NCBI RefSeq assembly: GCF_037893185.1
Contig: NZ_CP140772.1
Coordinates: forward strand, 1,736,001-1,800,000
DNA: 64,000 bases
Reading direction: 5' to 3'
DNA from: Chitinophaga sp. 180180018-3
GTDB taxonomy: Bacteria; Bacteroidota; Bacteroidia; Chitinophagales; Chitinophagaceae
A program made the translations under genes and the position numbers. The notes beneath the pieces were generated by a model that saw only the letters and a program-made list of their open reading frames with translations, was not told the DNA's origin and made no database searches. This document shows, piece by piece, positions 52,979 to 62,757 of this stretch (within the stretch, counting starts at the first letter, position 1; each line of letters opens with the position of its first letter).

Positions 52979-55414
52979 ATGATCCATCTGAAAACAATTA
53001 TACGTAGCCTGAGGAACAGGAAGATGTTTACTGTACTGAATGTGACAGGGCTGGCAGTCGGTTTTGCGGCCAGTCTGCTGATATTTGTGTTGATCCGTCA
53101 TGAGTTGAGTATAGATACCTTTCATAGTAAAAGCGACCGGATTTACCGGGTAGTATCTACAGAAACCTTTCGCAACGGGCATGTAGAGTATGATGGTTGT
53201 GCACCGCGGCCTTTGCCGGCTGCGTTGAGGCAGGAGTTTCCGCAGGCGGAGAAAGTATCGGCGGTATTCAGGGAGCGGAGGATGCAGTTTGCAGTGGCAG
53301 GACAAGCGGGTGTTGAAGAAAAGAAATTCCGTGTTGCAGATGTATATTTTGCAGAGCCGGAGCTGTTTGAAATATTCGATTTCCCCTGGATAGCCGGCAG
53401 TCCCGGCGCCGCGTTGCACGATCCGTTCACGGCAGCTATATCCCGTTCGCTGGCTGAGAGATGGTTTGGCCGTTGGGAGGATGCAATGGGGAAAGTGATC
53501 CTGGAAGGCGATGGCCGGCAGCCATACCGTATCACGGGGATCATGAGTGATCCGCCGGCAAATACGGATATTTCGCTACAGCTGGTTTTGTCCTATGCTA
53601 CTGTACGCGACCGCTGGGCGCGTGAGCTGACAGATCCCAGAAGCTGGGATAGTTTTACTACTTCTTCTCAATGTTTTTTCCTGTTGGGCAAGCATCAGAC
53701 CATCGCGTCAATGGAAGCCCGGCTGCCTGATTTTGTGGCCCGGCATTATACGCCCTTGTTCGCGAATTCCAGTACACGCGACTCCAGCTATTTTCAATCG
53801 TTGAGGGATATGCATTTCGATGCTAAGTTTGCCCGTTATGGCGGGGAGGGCTGGTCGTACAAAGAATTGTGGGCGATGGGGCTGATTGGCCTGTTCCTGC
53901 TGGCAGTGGCCTGTATCAACTTCATCAACTTATCCACCGTACAATCCCTTACCCGTGCGAAGGAAGTGGGCGTACGTAAAACCCTGGGCAGCAGCCGTTC
54001 GCAGCTGTTTATACGTTTTCTTGCAGAAACAGCTTTATTGGTACTGCTGGCGATGATACTGGGTTGTGTGCTGGCGGAGCTGGCATTGCCTTCGCTGAAA
54101 CAGCTGCTGAGTAAGCCGGTAGCCATCCGGATGCTGGATGGTAGTACGCTGCTGTTTTTGTTGTTACTGGGTATACTCACTACATTCCTGGCAGGGGCTT
54201 ATCCGGGGCTGATTCTTTCAGGATTTAATCCTGTTGCAGCGATGAAGAATAAGTTGCAATCAAGGGCGGCAGGCGGTATTTCGCTCCGCCGGAGTTTAAT
54301 TGTTGCCCAGTTCGTGATTGCGCAATTATTGATTATAGGAACGCTGGTGGTGAACCGGCAAACGAAGTTTTTCAGGGAGCAGCCAATGGGCTTCGACCGG
54401 AAAGCCATCGTATTACTGGATCTGCCCTGGAGAGCAGAAGGTACTTCCGTATACAGGTACCTTAAAAACGAAATGAAGCAGGTGCCCGGAGTATTATCGG
54501 TAACACAATGTGATAACCCACCATCAATAGACTGGCAACGATCAAGTTATCTGACATTCGGGAATAATACACATCCGGAAGATTTTGAGGTTTCCTACTG
54601 GAATGCAGATTCGGATTATCTTAACACTTTTCAACTGAAACTGGCTGCGGGCCGATTTCCGCGTCTCACCGATACGGCTAAAACAGAAGTGGTGGTCAAT
54701 GAGAAAACCGCGAAGGTACTGGGTTTCAATGATCCTGTAACCATCATCGGAAAGCGTATCCGGTTGGGCGATACCAGCTGGCCGCTTATACCTGTAGTAG
54801 GGGTGCTCAGGGATTATAACAATGCTTCATTGAAAGAGGCCGTACATCCTATGCTGATTACTTCCAGGGGAAATGAACTTAATATGCTCGCTATAAAACT
54901 GGATCCTGCGCGCATGGAAAGTGCGATGGAAGGGTTGCGGAAATTGTATACGGCTAATCTGCCTGCCCATATATTTGAACCTGTTTTCTTCGATGAAATG
55001 GTGGGGCGCTTTTATAATGCAGAGGTGATAACAGGAAAGCTGTTCCGGATTTTTACACTGCTGGCGATCTTCATCTCCTGTATGGGCATGTATGGCCTGG
55101 TATCTTTTTTAGTGGTGCAGAAAACGAAAGAAGTAGGGATACGGAAAGTACTCGGGGCATCCGTGCAGCATATCGTTTACCTGTTTTCGAAAGAGTTTAC
55201 CCTGTTGATTGGTGTCTCTTTCCTGATAGCAGCGCCGCTGGGTTATTACCTGATGCATCACTGGCTGCTGGGTTTTCAGTATCGTATTCCGCTGGGCTGG
55301 GATATTTTCGTATATGCCATCCTGTTATCAGTAGTGGTCGTTTGGCTGAGCGTAGGGTATAAGGCAATCAGTGCTGCTTTGACGAATCCTGTTAAAAGTC
55401 TGAAAACGGAATAG
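52979..55414 (+). CDS. MacB/FtsX-type ABC transporter permease
   Basis: The 811-residue inner-membrane protein has the duplicated MacB-PCD plus FtsX layout common in Bacteroidota. TM1 is MFTVLNVTGLAVGFAASLLIFVLI, followed by a periplasmic domain (RIYRVVSTETFRNG ... FDFPWIAGSPGAALHDPFTAAIS). An FtsX core of three helices follows (LIGLFLLAVACINFINLSTVQSLTRAKEVGVRKTLGSSRSQLF ... LVLLAMILGCVLAELALP), then a second periplasmic domain and a C-terminal FtsX core (CMGMYGLVSFLVVQKTKEVGIRKVLGASVQHIVYLF). No ATP-binding subunit is adjacent. These proteins are linked to mechanotransmission-type efflux or antibiotic resistance; the role here is unknown. It stands alone. Confidence 0.9.
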   Translation: MIHLKTIIRSLRNRKMFTVLNVTGLAVGFAASLLIFVLIRHELSIDTFHSKSDRIYRVVSTETFRNGHVEYDGCAPRPLPAALRQEFPQAEKVSAVFRERRMQFAVAGQAGVEEKKFRVADVYFAEPELFEIFDFPWIAGSPGAALHDPFTAAISRSLAERWFGRWEDAMGKVILEGDGRQPYRITGIMSDPPANTDISLQLVLSYATVRDRWARELTDPRSWDSFTTSSQCFFLLGKHQTIASMEARLPDFVARHYTPLFANSSTRDSSYFQSLRDMHFDAKFARYGGEGWSYKELWAMGLIGLFLLAVACINFINLSTVQSLTRAKEVGVRKTLGSSRSQLFIRFLAETALLVLLAMILGCVLAELALPSLKQLLSKPVAIRMLDGSTLLFLLLLGILTTFLAGAYPGLILSGFNPVAAMKNKLQSRAAGGISLRRSLIVAQFVIAQLLIIGTLVVNRQTKFFREQPMGFDRKAIVLLDLPWRAEGTSVYRYLKNEMKQVPGVLSVTQCDNPPSIDWQRSSYLTFGNNTHPEDFEVSYWNADSDYLNTFQLKLAAGRFPRLTDTAKTEVVVNEKTAKVLGFNDPVTIIGKRIRLGDTSWPLIPVVGVLRDYNNASLKEAVHPMLITSRGNELNMLAIKLDPARMESAMEGLRKLYTANLPAHIFEPVFFDEMVGRFYNAEVITGKLFRIFTLLAIFISCMGMYGLVSFLVVQKTKEVGIRKVLGASVQHIVYLFSKEFTLLIGVSFLIAAPLGYYLMHHWLLGFQYRIPLGWDIFVYAILLSVVVVWLSVGYKAISAALTNPVKSLKTE

Positions 55415-55631
55415 CTGGCATCTGAACGTAGTAATATCCTTCTCTGATGAAGGATGAGGTGGCTATTAACAACGGCTATATCCTGCAGTTTGGGCAGGAC
55501 ATCGTATCTTAGAAAATGATCAGGGCGAAACGCCTGTCTTTCCCCAATTCCCAAATCTAGCGAAAGCAAATGGGGGCATAACAATCGATGTCTTAACAAT
55601 TATTTTATATTCGATCTTACTTCGTGCGAAT

Positions 55632-55639
55632 TACTTTTG
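55632..55639 (+). promoter_or_regulatory. -7 promoter box before the module 3 sigma factor
   Basis: TACTTTTG matches TAnnTTTG and lies 16 nt upstream of the ATG at 55656. No clear -33 TTTG was found at the expected spacing, so this is only a candidate. Confidence 0.35.
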
Positions 55640-55655
55640 GAGCGAATTTGATCAT

Positions 55656-56240
55656 ATGGATATCGAAAATGGTGGACTTCCGGATGAATTTTTACTGGTA
55701 GAAAAGTTGCGGCAGGGCGATGAAAGGGCTTTCCGCGACCTGTATGATTTCTATTGGGAAAAGCAGTACGACCTTGCCTACTATAAACTGGGCGTGAGAG
55801 AACTGGCGGAAGAAATTACACAGGAGGTATTCGTAGCGCTATGGGTGCAGAAAGCCGACCTGGACCCCGGCAAGCCGGTGGGGGCCTGGTTATATGGAGT
55901 TACAAAGAACCGTATATTGAATGCTTACCGGAGACAGGTATCGCACCATAAATACCTTCAGCACGCCCCTATGCAGGAGGAAACCAATAATACCACAGAG
56001 CAGCTTTCCTTTAATGAGCTGAATGCCCTGGTGCAACAACGTATCAGTGAATTACCTGATAAATGCAGGGAAGTATTTACCCTGAGTCGTATACAGGGAT
56101 TTAATACCCGGCAGATTGCTGAAACCCTGAATATTTCCCCGAAAACGGTGAATAATCACCTCGTAAAGGCCCTCAAGATAATGAGAGGCAACCTGAAAGA
56201 CTATATTACCCTCCTGATCCTGTTATCGATTCACAGGTAA
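55656..56240 (+). CDS. ECF RNA polymerase sigma factor (module 3)
   Basis: The 194-residue sigma factor has region 2 (LAEEITQEVFVALWVQKADLDPGKPVGAWLYGVTKNRILNAYRRQ) and region 4 (VQQRISELPDKCREVFTLSRIQGFNTRQIAETLNISPKTVNNHLVKALKIMRGNLKDYI). It resembles the module 2 sigma factor more than that of module 1. A FecR gene 109 nt downstream and an STN-containing receptor complete the signalling module. Confidence 0.92.
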   Translation: MDIENGGLPDEFLLVEKLRQGDERAFRDLYDFYWEKQYDLAYYKLGVRELAEEITQEVFVALWVQKADLDPGKPVGAWLYGVTKNRILNAYRRQVSHHKYLQHAPMQEETNNTTEQLSFNELNALVQQRISELPDKCREVFTLSRIQGFNTRQIAETLNISPKTVNNHLVKALKIMRGNLKDYITLLILLSIHR

Positions 56241-56349
56241 CATTAATTTAACGTAGCCACGAGTAGGTGTAAAGGAAGACTTGCGGTAAGTATGATTGAT
56301 GTAAGTAAACAAAACTGCTTTTGCTTGCTGTTCATACAATCATATTTTC

Positions 56350-57342
56350 ATGCAGGACGAGAACAAATTAAACAGGCTCATAGAAAAGTATCTTACCGGC
56401 AATGCTACACCGGAAGAAGAAGCGTGGCTGAATAGCTGGTTCGACCAGTTGCATACGCCGGCTCCGGAGAATGAAGAACAACGCAGCAGTGCCGCACGCC
56501 GGCAACTGGGCGAAAGGATCTTTACCACTGTAGAAGAAAATGTGAAGTTGTATGAGCAGCAGCAACAGCAGATAATACCAATACGTTCATCGCGCAATAT
56601 GAGATGGCGTATAGCCGCTTCCGTTATTTCGGCTGCACTTGTAACAGGTGGCGGATGGTTGTATAAATCGAGAATACAGACACGCAAACCGGTGGCCCGG
56701 ATGCTGGATTTGCGCACGCAGGAAGGGCAGCTTTCCAAAATCGTATTAACCGATAGTTCGGTAGTATGGCTGAATGCCAACAGTCATCTGCGCTATCCCG
56801 AGCAATTCACAGACAACAGGACAGTATACCTGCAGGGGGAAGCGTATTTTGATATTCATCAGGATCCCCAACACCCCTTTATTATTGAAAGTAGTGGTTA
56901 CCGCACACAGGTGCTGGGTACCGCTTTCAGCATCCGTTCATATGCCGCTCCCGGTAGCTATAGAGTAACGGTAGCATCCGGAAAGGTGGCCGTTTTTAAA
57001 TCAACCGACAGTAGCAGGGTTGCCTTCCTGACTGCTGACCAGGAGTTGCGCATAAACGGAGATGCAGGCACGCAACAGGTAAGAAGCGTACATGCCCAGG
57101 CCATGATGTCATGGAAAGAGGGCAGTCTGAGCTTCGAAAAAGATTTCCTCTCTGAAGTGGTGATATCCTTACAGAACCGTTACGGCGCCACTTTTTCCTT
57201 TAGAAAAGCACAGCTGAAAAATATGGAGATCAGCGGCACATTTGATCATTCCCAGTCGCTGAATGATATCCTGAAGATATTAAGCAAAGTATATGGTCTG
57301 CACTTCAAAAAGCAGGCAGATGGTATTATCAATATTTCCTGA
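56350..57342 (+). CDS. FecR-type anti-sigma factor / regulator (module 3)
   Basis: The 330-residue protein has a cytoplasmic segment with a Gln-rich linker (YEQQQQQIIPI) and a transmembrane helix (WRIAASVISAALVTGGGWLY, about residues 85-104). The FecR domain reads EGQLSKIVLTDSSVVWLNANSHLRYPEQFTDNRTVYLQGEAYFDIHQDPQHPF. The C-terminal DUF4974 domain reads LSFEKDFLSEVVISLQNRYGATFSF ... LNDILKILSKVYGLHFKKQ. It sits between the sigma factor and its TonB receptor. Confidence 0.93.
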   Translation: MQDENKLNRLIEKYLTGNATPEEEAWLNSWFDQLHTPAPENEEQRSSAARRQLGERIFTTVEENVKLYEQQQQQIIPIRSSRNMRWRIAASVISAALVTGGGWLYKSRIQTRKPVARMLDLRTQEGQLSKIVLTDSSVVWLNANSHLRYPEQFTDNRTVYLQGEAYFDIHQDPQHPFIIESSGYRTQVLGTAFSIRSYAAPGSYRVTVASGKVAVFKSTDSSRVAFLTADQELRINGDAGTQQVRSVHAQAMMSWKEGSLSFEKDFLSEVVISLQNRYGATFSFRKAQLKNMEISGTFDHSQSLNDILKILSKVYGLHFKKQADGIINIS

Positions 57343-57427
57343 TCTATTTAAAAACAACATAATGGAAGAAAGATTTACATAACCATGCTAAAAAAACCGG
57401 ATGACGCAAGCGTACCCGGTTTAAGGT

Positions 57428-57473
57428 GCGATGCTGATGATACCAGGCCTGAGAAACCGCATCATCGCGTCGC
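57428..57473 (+). other. Leader hairpin upstream of the module 3 TonB receptor
   Basis: GCGATGCTGATGAT (57428-57441) and ATCATCGCGTCGC (57461-57473) form an imperfect stem of about 12 bp with a 19-nt loop, 47 nt before the receptor start. It is another structured FecR-receptor gap; no T tract follows. Confidence 0.35.
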
Positions 57474-57519
57474 TGTCATTAACTAACCCGAAGGATTAAC
57501 TAATTAACAAGGTAAAAGT

Positions 57520-60500
57520 ATGAATTTTTTCCTGGGGAAACCCTGTGCTTATTTAAAATGGGTTATGCGTATCTCCTTTTACGTATTGGTGTTTTCAATA
57601 ACCGTCACTAACCTGATGGCCAGTGTGAGTTCCAAAGGCCAGTCAGTTGAGCGGATACGTATGTCGGCCGATTTCAACGGCCAGCCGCTCAGAACGGCGC
57701 TGGAGCAGTTATCCGCCAGATCCGGTGTCAGGATCTATTTTAATGATGAAAAGGTAGATAAATTAAAACATGTATCCCTGCATGCGGACGATGCGCCGCT
57801 GCTGGAGATACTGGATAAACTGCTTGCCCCGGCGGGAATGGTGGCGCAGGTATATGGTGAAAACAAGATCACTGTGGTGCCCGTAAGCGCTATACCTCCG
57901 CCGGTAAAGGGAGTAGTAACAGACAAAACCAATGGCACACCGCTGCCGGGCGTGGGAATCCGTATAAAAGGCCATAGCACTGGTGTTATAACGGACGGAA
58001 CAGGTCATTTCAGCATCAATATCCCCGAAGAAGGGGCGGTGCTGGTGATTTCCTATATCGGTTATCAGCAACAGGAACTGAAGGTAGCGGCCGGTACTGC
58101 CAGTTTGCAGATTGCACTGAAACCCTCCCGTACCCAGCTGAACGAGGTACAGGTACAGGCGCGCCGCAAAACCAATACAGAAGCCTCCGTACTGGCAGAA
58201 AGAAAAGCTTCTGCGATTGTGCAGGACGCCATTTCCGCTGCCAATATCGAAAAAACGGCCAGTATTACTACTACCCAGGCACTGCAACGTGTGTCGGGCG
58301 TAACCATCACAGACGACAAGTACGTGGCTATCCGCGGTTTAGGCGACCGTAGCGTAATTGGTCAGCTGAACGGCGTACGTCTTGCCTCCTCTGATCCGGA
58401 TCGCAGCGCCATTCCGCTCGACCTGGTGCCTGCAGCTTTGCTGGATAATATTACCATCTATAAAACCTATACGCCCGATAAACCGGCCGATGCGGCTGCG
58501 GGTATTATTGAGCTGAAAACCCGTTCTGTTCCTGATTCTGCGGTGCTTAGCATCGTGGCGCAGACAGGGTTTAATTCCAATATCGGATTGGGAGGAAAAG
58601 TGAACAGCTTCAACAATGCAGATCCGGGATTCCTGGGCCAGAAGGTGAAGAACGCCGGGTTATCGTCCGATTTCATCGCCCTGGGCCAGCAGTATCCGGG
58701 CGGATTTTCGCAGGTACAGTCCATGATCGCCAATAGCGGAAATGATCCGCAGATCAAACAGGAAGTGAACCGTATCAATAACATCATGCATGGTTTTGAT
58801 CCGGTGCTGACCACACGCTATGCTCCTGCTAAAATGAACCAGATCTATTCCGTTACTTATGGAAATAGCTTCAATGTTTTCCGCAGGCATAAACTGGGTG
58901 TGATTGCCGGTGTGAACTACTATCAGCGTTCTACAGATATCCACGGCGGCGACCTGACCCAGTGGAGCATCTACCAGGGTGTGCTTACCGGTAACAACCA
59001 GGTAAACAGTTCCCGCATTATTCCTAACTACATTACACCTAATAACATCAACCTGGGTAAGTATATTTCCTATAAGGAAAATACCGGTACCTCCACACTC
59101 AACTATGGCTTTCTTGGAGGGCTCACTTACCGCTTCAACCCTCGCCACGAGATAAGCATGCAGTATATGGGCAGCCGTGGCGCGGAAGTACAGGCCACTA
59201 ACCTGTACGGTGCGTATGAGTATACCGGTTTATCCGGAGATGTATCCAACATTGTGTATTCACTGAAACGCAGCTATCGTACCCTCAATACCTTTAACCT
59301 ACAGGGGGAACATAAGCTGATAGCAGGTGAATACTCTCCCAGGTTGAGTTATAATATAGCTACCTCTACTTCCAGCCAGGAAGATCCGGATTACCGCTTC
59401 GTAAACCTGGCGGCATACCGCCCGGTAGGCGGAGGTACTATTACGTTGCCCGGTACCCTGCCTAATTCTACCATCATTACCGGCACACCGGTATATTATT
59501 CCCTGGTATCGGGGTATGTAAATGGATACGGTCCGTATGGTATCATCCAGGCCGATCCGAATGGCCGCCGTTACCGCAACCTGACAGAAACCAACTATAA
59601 CTATAAAGCCGATCTGACACTGCCTTTCCGCTTTCTGGGCAGGAAGCAGGAATTCAAGGGCGGGGTGAACTACCTGTTCCGTGATCGTAAGTTTACAGAG
59701 AATGTATTGTCGCTACCCGGCTCTAATTTCTCTTCCACCGGCAACCAGGCATTGTATACCGTTCATGGTAACCTGGATCACCTTGTAGGCTACGACCAGA
59801 TAGGAGTTAAAATACCTTCCGGCGCTACCGGAGAAGGTCAGCCGGCTATCGGAGGTTTCCTGTACAATGCACAGAAATCGCCGAACAATTATAAAGGCTC
59901 TTTCGAAACCCGTGCTTTCTATGGCATGCTCGATCTGCATCTGCTCGACAATCTCCGTGTTACAGGAGGGGTTCGTTTCGAGATGACCGATATACGGGCA
60001 GCAGTAGATACTTCCGGCGTTTTCCTGGATCCATCGCTGACCACGCCTAATCAGGATGGGAAGACGGTGAAACTGGTATTTACTCAACCCAATTCAATTT
60101 ACAAAACTGATTATAATCCCTATTATTCCCTGAACCTTACCTATACCCTGCAGGAGAACATGAACTTCCGCCTGGGTTACAGCACCACGCTGGCAAGGCC
60201 GGAGCTGCGTGAAATCACCAACGTGTTTGAATTTGATCCGTTCCAGTTTGCGCTGGTAGTAGGTAATCCCAAGCTGGTGAATCAATCAACCACCAACTAC
60301 GATTTCCGCTGGGAATGGTTCTCTAACCCGGGTGAGGTCTTCGCTGCTTCTGCCTTTTATAAGCAGATCGATCATCAGCTGACGAAAGTGTATTCACAGA
60401 ATTCTTCCGGCCTGGATGCCCGTTTCCCGGAATTCCCTGCCATCCGTTTTGAGAATGATCCGAACAGAGGCCAGGTATACGGTATAGAGCTGGAAGTGGT

Positions 60501-61002
60501 GAAGAACCTGGGCCGCCTGTGGTATCCGCTGAAGAATTTCTTCCTCGGTTCCAACCTGTTGCTGGCACAGAGCGAAATCAAGAAATCACCCGAACGGCTA
60601 AACGATTCACGTATAGTAGACCGCCGCGCACCTTCCAACAGTCCGCTGTTTGAACAGGCGCCTTATTCCATCAACGCATACCTGAACTACAACAACCCGC
60701 GTACCCGTACAGACATGACGGTTACCTTCAACGAAGTAGGCGAACGCCTGATACAGATCAACCTGACCGGCGAACCGGATCTGTACAGCAGACCCGCGGC
60801 GGTATTGGATTTCGTATTCAGCCAGTATCTCACCAAAAGGCTGCAGCTGAAAGGTTATGCGAAGAACATACTCAATCCTGCGTGGAGAGAAGTATATGCT
60901 AACCCCGGCACCGGAGGTAAGTATTATGGAAATACGTATATCCGTCGCAGTTACTACAAGGGCACAGAGTTTATGCTGGGTCTGAATTATAATATTTTCT
61001 AA
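57520..61002 (+). CDS. STN-domain TonB-dependent receptor (module 3, not SusC-type)
   Basis: The 1160-residue receptor has a signal (VMRISFYVLVFSITVTNLMASVSS) and an STN domain (MSADFNGQPLRTALEQLSARSGVRIYFNDEKVD ... LAPAGMVAQVYGENKITVVP). A carboxypeptidase-like domain follows (GVVTDKTNGTPLPGVGIRIKG), then a plug of the classical TonB-receptor type (AISAANIEKTASITTTQALQRVSGVTITDDKYVAIRGLGDRSVIGQLNGVRLASSDPD ... LDNITIYKTYTPDKPADAAAGIIELKT) and a barrel ending EFMLGLNYNIF. It lacks the LKDASA..YG..GANGVI signature of SusC and is followed by lipoproteins, not SusD. The substrate is unknown; the STN domain links it to the FecR and sigma genes upstream. Confidence 0.9.
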   Translation: MNFFLGKPCAYLKWVMRISFYVLVFSITVTNLMASVSSKGQSVERIRMSADFNGQPLRTALEQLSARSGVRIYFNDEKVDKLKHVSLHADDAPLLEILDKLLAPAGMVAQVYGENKITVVPVSAIPPPVKGVVTDKTNGTPLPGVGIRIKGHSTGVITDGTGHFSINIPEEGAVLVISYIGYQQQELKVAAGTASLQIALKPSRTQLNEVQVQARRKTNTEASVLAERKASAIVQDAISAANIEKTASITTTQALQRVSGVTITDDKYVAIRGLGDRSVIGQLNGVRLASSDPDRSAIPLDLVPAALLDNITIYKTYTPDKPADAAAGIIELKTRSVPDSAVLSIVAQTGFNSNIGLGGKVNSFNNADPGFLGQKVKNAGLSSDFIALGQQYPGGFSQVQSMIANSGNDPQIKQEVNRINNIMHGFDPVLTTRYAPAKMNQIYSVTYGNSFNVFRRHKLGVIAGVNYYQRSTDIHGGDLTQWSIYQGVLTGNNQVNSSRIIPNYITPNNINLGKYISYKENTGTSTLNYGFLGGLTYRFNPRHEISMQYMGSRGAEVQATNLYGAYEYTGLSGDVSNIVYSLKRSYRTLNTFNLQGEHKLIAGEYSPRLSYNIATSTSSQEDPDYRFVNLAAYRPVGGGTITLPGTLPNSTIITGTPVYYSLVSGYVNGYGPYGIIQADPNGRRYRNLTETNYNYKADLTLPFRFLGRKQEFKGGVNYLFRDRKFTENVLSLPGSNFSSTGNQALYTVHGNLDHLVGYDQIGVKIPSGATGEGQPAIGGFLYNAQKSPNNYKGSFETRAFYGMLDLHLLDNLRVTGGVRFEMTDIRAAVDTSGVFLDPSLTTPNQDGKTVKLVFTQPNSIYKTDYNPYYSLNLTYTLQENMNFRLGYSTTLARPELREITNVFEFDPFQFALVVGNPKLVNQSTTNYDFRWEWFSNPGEVFAASAFYKQIDHQLTKVYSQNSSGLDARFPEFPAIRFENDPNRGQVYGIELEVVKNLGRLWYPLKNFFLGSNLLLAQSEIKKSPERLNDSRIVDRRAPSNSPLFEQAPYSINAYLNYNNPRTRTDMTVTFNEVGERLIQINLTGEPDLYSRPAAVLDFVFSQYLTKRLQLKGYAKNILNPAWREVYANPGTGGKYYGNTYIRRSYYKGTEFMLGLNYNIF

Positions 61003-61018
61003 AGGGATTGACAGTAAA

Positions 61019-62749
61019 ATGAAAATGATGCAACCTGTAAAATGTTTTCTGGCAATACTACTGCTTTCAGGACTTTGGGCCTGTAAGAAAAGTAAATCTG
61101 ACTACCTGTACCAGGAGCAGCCGCAAATGCCGCCGCTGACAGGATCTACGGTCAGGTTGATGAACATGGGGCGGAAGGCTACCGAGCTGGCTATTAATGG
61201 TACGTTGCTTACCAGCCTTGTACAGCCTAATATAGAGGGATATTTTACGGATGCCCGGCCTACGATTTATTTCCAGAACGGCCGTATGGGATCAACGTAT
61301 ACTATTCCTCAGAAATTTATCCGGCAGGATGGAACGGCGCATATCAAAATCGGTCAGATGATCTATGGCACTCCTTCGATGATATATCCTAAGGAATTTG
61401 ATATTCATGAAGATGTAAATAATCCTACTGACTTTTACAACGTGCTGTATGGATCACATACAGGAACAGAAGTGCTGAGCACCGATTCGTTATTTGCCAT
61501 TCCCCGTTCAGTGTCACCGCCGGCGAATCCTGAACATTTCAGGATACGTTTGCTCAACCTGAGTTCTTCTCCTGACGGCGCATCGCTGCAGGGTAATATG
61601 ACGCTGGTATTGGCAGATGGAACGAAAGTGAGCGCTGCTACCAATAGTGTGGTACCGGGTAAATACTCTGATTACATAGAGCTGCCTTACGGAACGTACC
61701 AGTTTAAAGTGATGACGGACGATGGACGCGTGCTGCCGGCAACAAATGTAAATTCAGAAGAACAAACTCCGGATGTTAGTCCGACTACCGGATCCATGAC
61801 AATTGGTAACAATCCGATAATTGATACCAGGTTAACGTATGCGCCTATACGTGCTTTTCAACCCGGTGGAGTATATACCATCCTGGTAAGTGCTAACATG
61901 TCGTTCGCCTATGCAAGCCCGGGAGGTTCCACTTCTACTCCGATTGCACTGAACAGCTACAGAGTCATTGCTGATAACAAGGAATCGCTGAATATCACCT
62001 ATGGCCGTTTGCAGGCTGCGAACGCTATACCAGGTACAGCTGTTTCAATAAACGTGGATAATGCTCCGTTGAGCGAAGCTGGATTAGCTTATGCAAAAGC
62101 ATCTGCCTACAAAATTCTGATGAATGGTGTACATACGGTAACCCTGAATGACGCCAGCGGTAAAAAACTGGCAGAACAGCAGGTCACTATTAATGGCAGC
62201 GACAACTACACTGCGTGGGCATATCCTGACGAGAACGGCCAGCCTGTATTAAAGGTGGTGGCGAATAATCTCAGTGGTAATTTCTACATCGGCAATAATA
62301 AAGGCGACGATGGCAGCAACGATCAATACACCGTTTCGATGCCATTCAAAGTACGTTTCCTGAATCTCTCCACCGATGTTCCTGAATTGACATTTACAGA
62401 AGCCAACGGCGCGCTGCTTTCGGGGTACCTGACCTTTAGCGGCACCGGAAGTCAGCATCTGGGAAGGGGATATGTAGTTACTGATCAGCCATATATTCTC
62501 TTTGGCGTGCTGCTGGGGATCAATAGACTGATGGCGTATGCTTCAAAACCAGGCATTTTGCCCGGCGATTGGATCAGGGAAGTACCGCAGCTGAAGGGTA
62601 CGGATTTCGTTGCCCGTCCGGAGTTATATAACGGTAACATACCTGCATTCGAAACAGGCGTGTATACCGTAGCGCTGACAGGCAGCTTACATCCTAAGAA
62701 CCCGGGTGATGCGCCAGCGAAAATGATCATCATCAAGCATAATCAATAA
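61019..62749 (+). CDS. Lipoprotein with DUF4397-like repeats
   Basis: The 576-residue lipoprotein (MKMMQPVKCFLAILLLSGLWACKKSK) consists of repeated Ig-like beta segments: STVRLMNMGRKATELAINGTLL, HFRIRLLNLSSSPDGASLQGNMTLVLADG, KVRFLNLSTDVPELTFTEANGALL. The R-x-x-N-x-S repeats resemble DUF4397, but the match is loose. It follows the TonB receptor by 16 nt and is probably a surface substrate-binding partner taking the place of SusD. Confidence 0.65.
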   Translation: MKMMQPVKCFLAILLLSGLWACKKSKSDYLYQEQPQMPPLTGSTVRLMNMGRKATELAINGTLLTSLVQPNIEGYFTDARPTIYFQNGRMGSTYTIPQKFIRQDGTAHIKIGQMIYGTPSMIYPKEFDIHEDVNNPTDFYNVLYGSHTGTEVLSTDSLFAIPRSVSPPANPEHFRIRLLNLSSSPDGASLQGNMTLVLADGTKVSAATNSVVPGKYSDYIELPYGTYQFKVMTDDGRVLPATNVNSEEQTPDVSPTTGSMTIGNNPIIDTRLTYAPIRAFQPGGVYTILVSANMSFAYASPGGSTSTPIALNSYRVIADNKESLNITYGRLQAANAIPGTAVSINVDNAPLSEAGLAYAKASAYKILMNGVHTVTLNDASGKKLAEQQVTINGSDNYTAWAYPDENGQPVLKVVANNLSGNFYIGNNKGDDGSNDQYTVSMPFKVRFLNLSTDVPELTFTEANGALLSGYLTFSGTGSQHLGRGYVVTDQPYILFGVLLGINRLMAYASKPGILPGDWIREVPQLKGTDFVARPELYNGNIPAFETGVYTVALTGSLHPKNPGDAPAKMIIIKHNQ

Positions 62750-62757
62750 CGACTATT